From NCBI GenBank assembly GCA_014526335.1, contig JACTAT010000041.1, positions 770,420 to 834,419 of the forward strand: DNA of 64,000 bases, in the 5' to 3' direction. Each line of letters begins with the position of its first letter. Positions within the stretch are counted from its first letter, which is position 1. Below the pieces are notes generated by a model that was not told where the DNA came from, did not search any database, and saw only the letters and a program-made list of their open reading frames with translations. Below are positions 49,901 through 55,900 of the stretch, in pieces. Both the position numbers and the translations under genes were made by a program. Source of the DNA: Chrysaora quinquecirrha (Eukaryota > Cnidaria > Scyphozoa > Semaeostomeae > Pelagiidae).

Positions 49901-52900
49901 GTTACTTTGAGCAAAAACTCGATTTCTTTTACCTTGAAGCCAGAATAAAAGCTTTTCTGACTCCCAAAGCATTTTACTGTTACCAGCTTGGCCAAAAAGT
50001 CACTGAAATCGGGTCGGTTGGGTCTTGATTTCGGCCGCAGCAACTTAACATTTTCCAGACCGGTCCGAGCAATCCAGACTACGGCCTCACTCTGGAGTTT
50101 CAGGATTTAAAGGCATTTGATTGGTTCAAAAAACAATACCTATTGTTTTTGAGGCAAATGCTGCAATCTGATTGGGACGCCAATTTTTCGGCGCGGCTTG
50201 CCAGTTTCAGAGCTGTAAGGACATAAGTCCCACACTGAGCGATTTTGAAAAACAACAACAACAACATCGAGCGAAGTAGTGGGACTTATGGAGTGAGTCA
50301 CTCTAATATTAGATCTTTTTCTGGGAAGCTTCACGTGTCCTCATGGCCGGGTAACTTTATCAGGTCAGGCACGTGAAACTTGAAAACATGTTTCGTTTGC
50401 CATCGATCCCAGCAAAGAGCTGTAAGGACATGAGTCTCTGTTGGAGTGACAAATCAAAATAAGGGGAGCGTAAACTAGAGACTCGTGTAGTGAGTCTAAT
50501 ATTAGAGTGTTATTTTCCCGCCAAACGGAAACGAGGCCACGCGACGCAGGCCAACTCTGGGTCAGCTCGTCAACGCTTCAACGCCCAACGCAAAATGTCC
50601 AATTTTCGACTTAAAACAAATAGTAGCTAATAGCTGAACAATAGCTTTTTTAAGACCTGCTTAAATTCACCATGAACAACAACAGCAATTCGCTACACTG
50701 ACCGTTTGAGCAGCTTTCCAACAACAACAAGAACAAAATATGGTGCTGCGAATACTTATTACACTGAAACCTGTGTAATAAAATAAGTCTAACATTAAGT
50801 CTTTTCCCACTTTGTTCCCGATGTTCCCGCCTTGTTCCTCATGCTCCGCTTTGTTCCCACCAGACGGTTGAACTTGTCGAGAAGACAGTTTAGTTTTTCC
50901 GTAGTTCTATTAAAGATTCATAAATGTAAGATCTATATCTAATATTCCGCTGCGATATTTAAGTCGTATTTGTTTGTTATCTTGACTTTTGGCGTCTTTT
51001 GATTTTTGAAATCCGAGGGCCTGACATCTTGGTAGCAGAGGGTAGTTTTCTCAAGCTGGTTGCAGAAACACCCAGGCCTAAAGTGATTGCGAAATTTTGT
51101 TTGAGTTTGAGTTGTCAAGCTTAGAGATATGGAAGGAGTGCAGCTCGAAATTGAAACGAAATTATACGAATTATCAAAAGAAAAGTTGCTTGAACTTGCT
51201 GAGTATTTAAAACTCGAAACAGAACAGGACAAGCCTAAAAGATATCAAATAAAAAGAATACGAGATTACGTCGAAAATGAACTCGAAAAACTTGAAGGTA
51301 CAGATAATGCAGAAAGGGTAATTATGGATTATTTGGAAGACATTCTTTCGTTCATGAATGGAGATCCACCGCCCCTGGAAAACACAACAGACGAAGAAGA
51401 AGAGGAAACAGCAGAACCAGACACCGAAGTTGAAAAGGAGATTTTGGAGGCGAAACAAGAAATCGAAAATCTAGAAGACAAGTTTATGGCCCTTTTGAAA
51501 GAACAAGAAACGAAGATAGAAAAAGCTAAGCAGCGTTTTCATTCAGTAAAAGATAAAATTTTAGGTCTTCTACTCCTATTTCTAAAAAGAAATCTGTTGA
51601 ATCTGCTGAGGTTAAACAACCGGAAACGGAAGCAATAACTGCCAGAACCTCACTGAAAAATCTCATTCGGATAAAAGATTTCAAAATAATTGGGGTAATT
51701 TCTAATGAAAAAAATCGTTTGTCGTATAGCAGCCTTCAGAAACAGATTCAAAGCGCTGTTGAGAAAGGATATTCTGAGAGGGAAATTGTTGACGCAATTA
51801 TAAACGCAGTTTCCCCAAGCTTGCACTTGAAAGCGTATTTAGAAAGTATTCAGCGCCTTAGCCTAAGCCAGCTTACTCAGATACTGAGAAGTCACTATTG
51901 CGAGAAGTCGGCAAGCGAACTTTATCATGAACTAACGAATATAGTTCAAGAGCAAAGCGAGACACCTTTAATGTTTCTAATGCGAGCCCTAAAACTTAGA
52001 CAACAAATACTGAATGCAAGTCAAGAGAAAGATTCCAAAATCAGATATGATCAAACTCTGATACAAAATGTTTTCCTCAATGCGATTGAAACCGGTTTGT
52101 CAGACGACGCTATAAGGAATCGAATGCGTCCTATCCTTCAAACACCAAACGTTTCGGATCAGACTTTGATCAAAGAGGTAAACACAGCTTTGTCAACAGA
52201 GAATGAAAGAATTAGCAAATTTGGGACTCGAAAAAAAGCATTAAAATCTAGCTCGACAATAGTTGCTGAAGTAACAGCCCAACAACAGAAAGCAACAGTA
52301 TCTAAGAAGGATAAGCCCAACCCCATGCTCGCCACTCTAGAAGCGATAAAAGCGGACGTCGACGCGTTGAAGGGTGCTGTTAAAGCTAACACAGAAAATG
52401 GCAGGGAAGCTAAGAAACCGGCAAAACGCACCCCAGCCTGCGAAGATTGCATTGCTAAAAATAAAGAAGATGAGTGTGACCACTGTTTTATCTGTGGGTC
52501 TTCTGAGCATTTTGCCCGCGGCTGCAAACAGCGAAGACGACGACAGGGAAACGAGCAGCGGCTGCATGGGAGGGACGTCGTGTAGCCGAGGAAAAGTCCC
52601 CAAGAACTAGCTCCAAAATGTGTCATTCTTGTGGTAAAAGTATCGAAACAGCGATTTGCGTATGCAGTAATTGTAAAATATCGAGTTACTGTAGTAAAAA
52701 CTGCCAGAATAAAAACTGGTCAATTCATAAACCCTTATGTCATGCTTTATCAATCTTATCGAGTAACCAAGAAAACAACAACAACATTTTTGTCAGTCAT
52801 TTGTCACCGAAAGATCAAATCAAAATCTCTCGTTTAGTTGGCAAAAAGTGTATTATTTCGTGCAAGTTGAACAATATTAAAGCGAATATTTTATGGGACA

Positions 52901-55900
52901 CAGGATCTCAAATTTCAATTCTGTCTGAGAACTTTTTGAAAGAAAAATTTCCTAATCTGAAGCCCCGTGACCTTAGTGACCTCTTGGATTATGGAAAAGA
53001 ATTAGATCTCAGAGCTGCAAATAACACCCCCGTCCCGTATATTGGATACGTTGAACTGAAATTTGAACTAATGAGTGGAAATACAACACAGTCTTTGTCA
53101 GTACCTTTTCTGGTTTCAAAAGTAGACTTGGCAAACCCAATTGTCGGTTTTAATGTTATCGAAGAAATAATCAAACATTCCAGCTCAAATAACAACGACA
53201 TTGACGTAAATGGCAACATATCAAACGAATTAATAAACTCTATTCAATGTTCGTTTCAAGACATAAGCAAACAAAGTGCTGAGACCCTAGTGAACCTCAT
53301 CTCTGAAGATTCGCCCGACGAATTAATTGTTTTAAAATCACCAAAAAAAAAACATTTCACTACCACCTAAAATGTTAACATCAGTAAGTTGTCGTGGCAA
53401 TGCTGAAACAATCTGCAATAAAACACCAGTCCTGTTCGAACCTGACGAAAGTTGTCCGTGGCCCCCTGGGTTAGAAATAAAAGAAACTTTGACGACCATT
53501 CCTCGAGGGAAGAACTTTCGCATGCAGATACATATCTATAACTCAACAGATCATCCTATACTGCTCAAAGGCAAAACTGTTTTGGGCCGTGTTGAACTGG
53601 TCAAATCAATAACGGCCCTAGACGTGAAATTACGTGAAGAGCCTCGATCTGATGAGAAGACTGAGGACATGGAGGCGAGGTTAACTTGCGAAAATGGTTG
53701 TAGCATTTTATCTGTTGGGGTTAACGAAGAACATTCTGCGTTCTTAAATCAATTTGATTTCGGTATACTCGATGATGATCAGAAAAAGCGTGTTTCGAGC
53801 TTATTAATTGCAGAATCGGCATCATTCTCGACGGGAGAGGAAGATATTGGTTGTGCAGAAAGTTTACAATTACCGATTAACTTGTCTGATGCTACACCTG
53901 TTCAGAAAACATATACCTCTATACCGAAACCTTTGTATCCGGAGGTGAAACAATACATAGAAGATATGTTAAATAAGGGATTTATCACGAAATCTAGATC
54001 CAATTACTCAAGTCCCGTCGTATGTGTGCGAAAGAAGGATGGTAGCCTAAGACTTTGTGTAGACTATAGACAATTGAATGAAAGAACAATCCCGGACAGA
54101 CATCCTTTACCTCGCGTTAAAGATGCGTTAGCTAGTTTGGGAGGTAACAAATGGTTTACACTTTTAGACCAAGGAAAAGCATATCATCAAGGCTTTATAC
54201 AAGAAGAACATCGTCACCTCACTGCATTTATCACACCTTGGGGTCTTTATGAGTGGGTTAGAATACCCTTTGGTCTGTCTAATGCCCCTGGTGGTTTCAG
54301 AGGTTTATGGAGCAGTGTCTTGAAGGAATAAGAGATGATATATGCATCCCTTACTTGGATGATGTATTAGTATTTAGCAAAGACTTTGATTCACATCTAC
54401 AGCATTTACAAATAGTACTGCAACGCTTACGAGAGAATGGAATAAAACTAAAACCGAAAAAATGCAAGCTTTTTAGCGACAGTGTAAAATATCTGGGGCA
54501 TCTTGTATCAGCTGAAGGATACCAAGTTGACAATTCAAATGTTAAAGCCGTAGAAGCACTACGGCACTGTAGCCCTAAAACAGTTGGTGACGTACGCCGA
54601 GTCGTCGGTTTGTTAAACTATTACCGGAAATATATAAAGAATTTCTCACAATTAGCTGCACCGCTATTTGATCTACTGCAAAAGCCAGCCTCATCAAACA
54701 AAAACGTAACCACCCGTGCATCAAAGCATGTGAATTCGAAATCTCGTGGTAAAGGGCAATTACCCTCAAGGCAACTCATTGTATGGTCAAAAGCTCAACA
54801 ATCCGCCTTAGACAGATTGATCGATTGTCTTATAAGCCCCCCCATACTGGCTTATCCTGACTTCAACGCTCCGTACGTTTTACACACAGACGCCAGCAAC
54901 AAAGGACTTGGGTCGGTTTTGTACCAAAGACAGAACGGTCGCATGAGAGTAATTTCCTACGCTTCAAGAACACTGTCACCAAGTGAAAAGAATTATCACC
55001 TTCATTCAGGGAAATTGGAGTTCTTAGCGTTGAAGTGGGCTGTGTGCGACGAATTCCGAGATCTTTTGTATTATGCACCATATTTTACGGTTTACACCGA
55101 TAACAACCCTTTGACGTATGTGATGAAATCAGCTAAGCTAAATGCTACGGGACATCGCTGGGTCGCTGACCTTTCAAATTTCAATTTTAATATCAGATAT
55201 CGACCAGGTGACCACAATACTGATGCGGACGTCTTGTCTCGAATGCCACTTGACATTGAGAAATATATTCACGAATGTACACACGAAGCAACCAATGAAG
55301 CCTTTCACGCTACAGCTCTTGCTGTTGTTTGTCAGAATGAAAATCGTACAACTTGGGTATCAGCTTTGTCTGCCTCTGAAGATCACATCAAACTGCAAGC
55401 TAATGAAGAAATCAAACCAGAAAATGATCTTCGACTTGACTCAACCGATCTGAAGCAAGCACAACACCACGATGCCGCGATTTCGCGAATCCTTACATTG
55501 AAGAGATTCGGTTCAAAACCCAGTCGAAAGGACAGCTCTAACGAATCAGTGGCAACAAAGAAATTACTCCGTGAATGGGATAAATTATATATTGATGCAA
55601 ATGGGTTGCTACGACGAAAGACACAAGAGCATGATCAAATCGTCTTACCACTCAAGTTGCGACATATTGTCTATCGGGAGTTACATGATGACATGGGACA
55701 TCTTGGATCTGAAAGAGTTGTTGATTTAGCTGTACAACGATTTTATTGGCCGAACATGCGTGCAGATATAGAACATTATACAACTCGCGTTTGTTCTTGT
55801 CTCAAACAACGCCGTCCTAATGTGTCTACGAAAGCACCACTCAAGAGCATCTCTTCATCGCAGCCATTTGAATTGATTTCTGTCGATTTTGTGCATTTAG

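Larger units (their letters stand above)
48686..50868. mobile_element. Fold-back element with 7-bp target duplication (element 48,693-50,861)
   Basis: AGACGGT flanks the 2,169-bp insert on both sides and occurs once in the uninterrupted 3' LTR, so the boundaries are exact. The ends are long inverted arms. The left arm is a GGAACAAGG-type minisatellite (about 48,712-49,227) followed by unique sequence 49,228-49,615. The right arm is the inverted unique sequence 50,416-50,810 followed by only about 50 bp of the same minisatellite (50,811-50,861). The ~800-bp centre (49,616-50,415) has no recognisable transposase and includes a further small hairpin around 50,224-50,292. This layout is like Drosophila FB and other fold-back elements: long arms, subterminal tandem repeats of variable number, little coding. 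Confidence 0.9.
48590..51026 (+). repeat. 5' LTR of Gypsy A, interrupted (48,590-48,692 and 50,869-51,026)
   Basis: 103 + 158 = 261 bp, the same length as the 3' LTR. The break lies inside GAGGAGACGGT, and AGACGGT is present on both sides of the insert. Confidence 0.95.

Noticed and set aside
49774..50028. 84-codon frame in the fold-back centre as a transposase
   Set aside because: Too short, no catalytic motif or DNA-binding domain visible.
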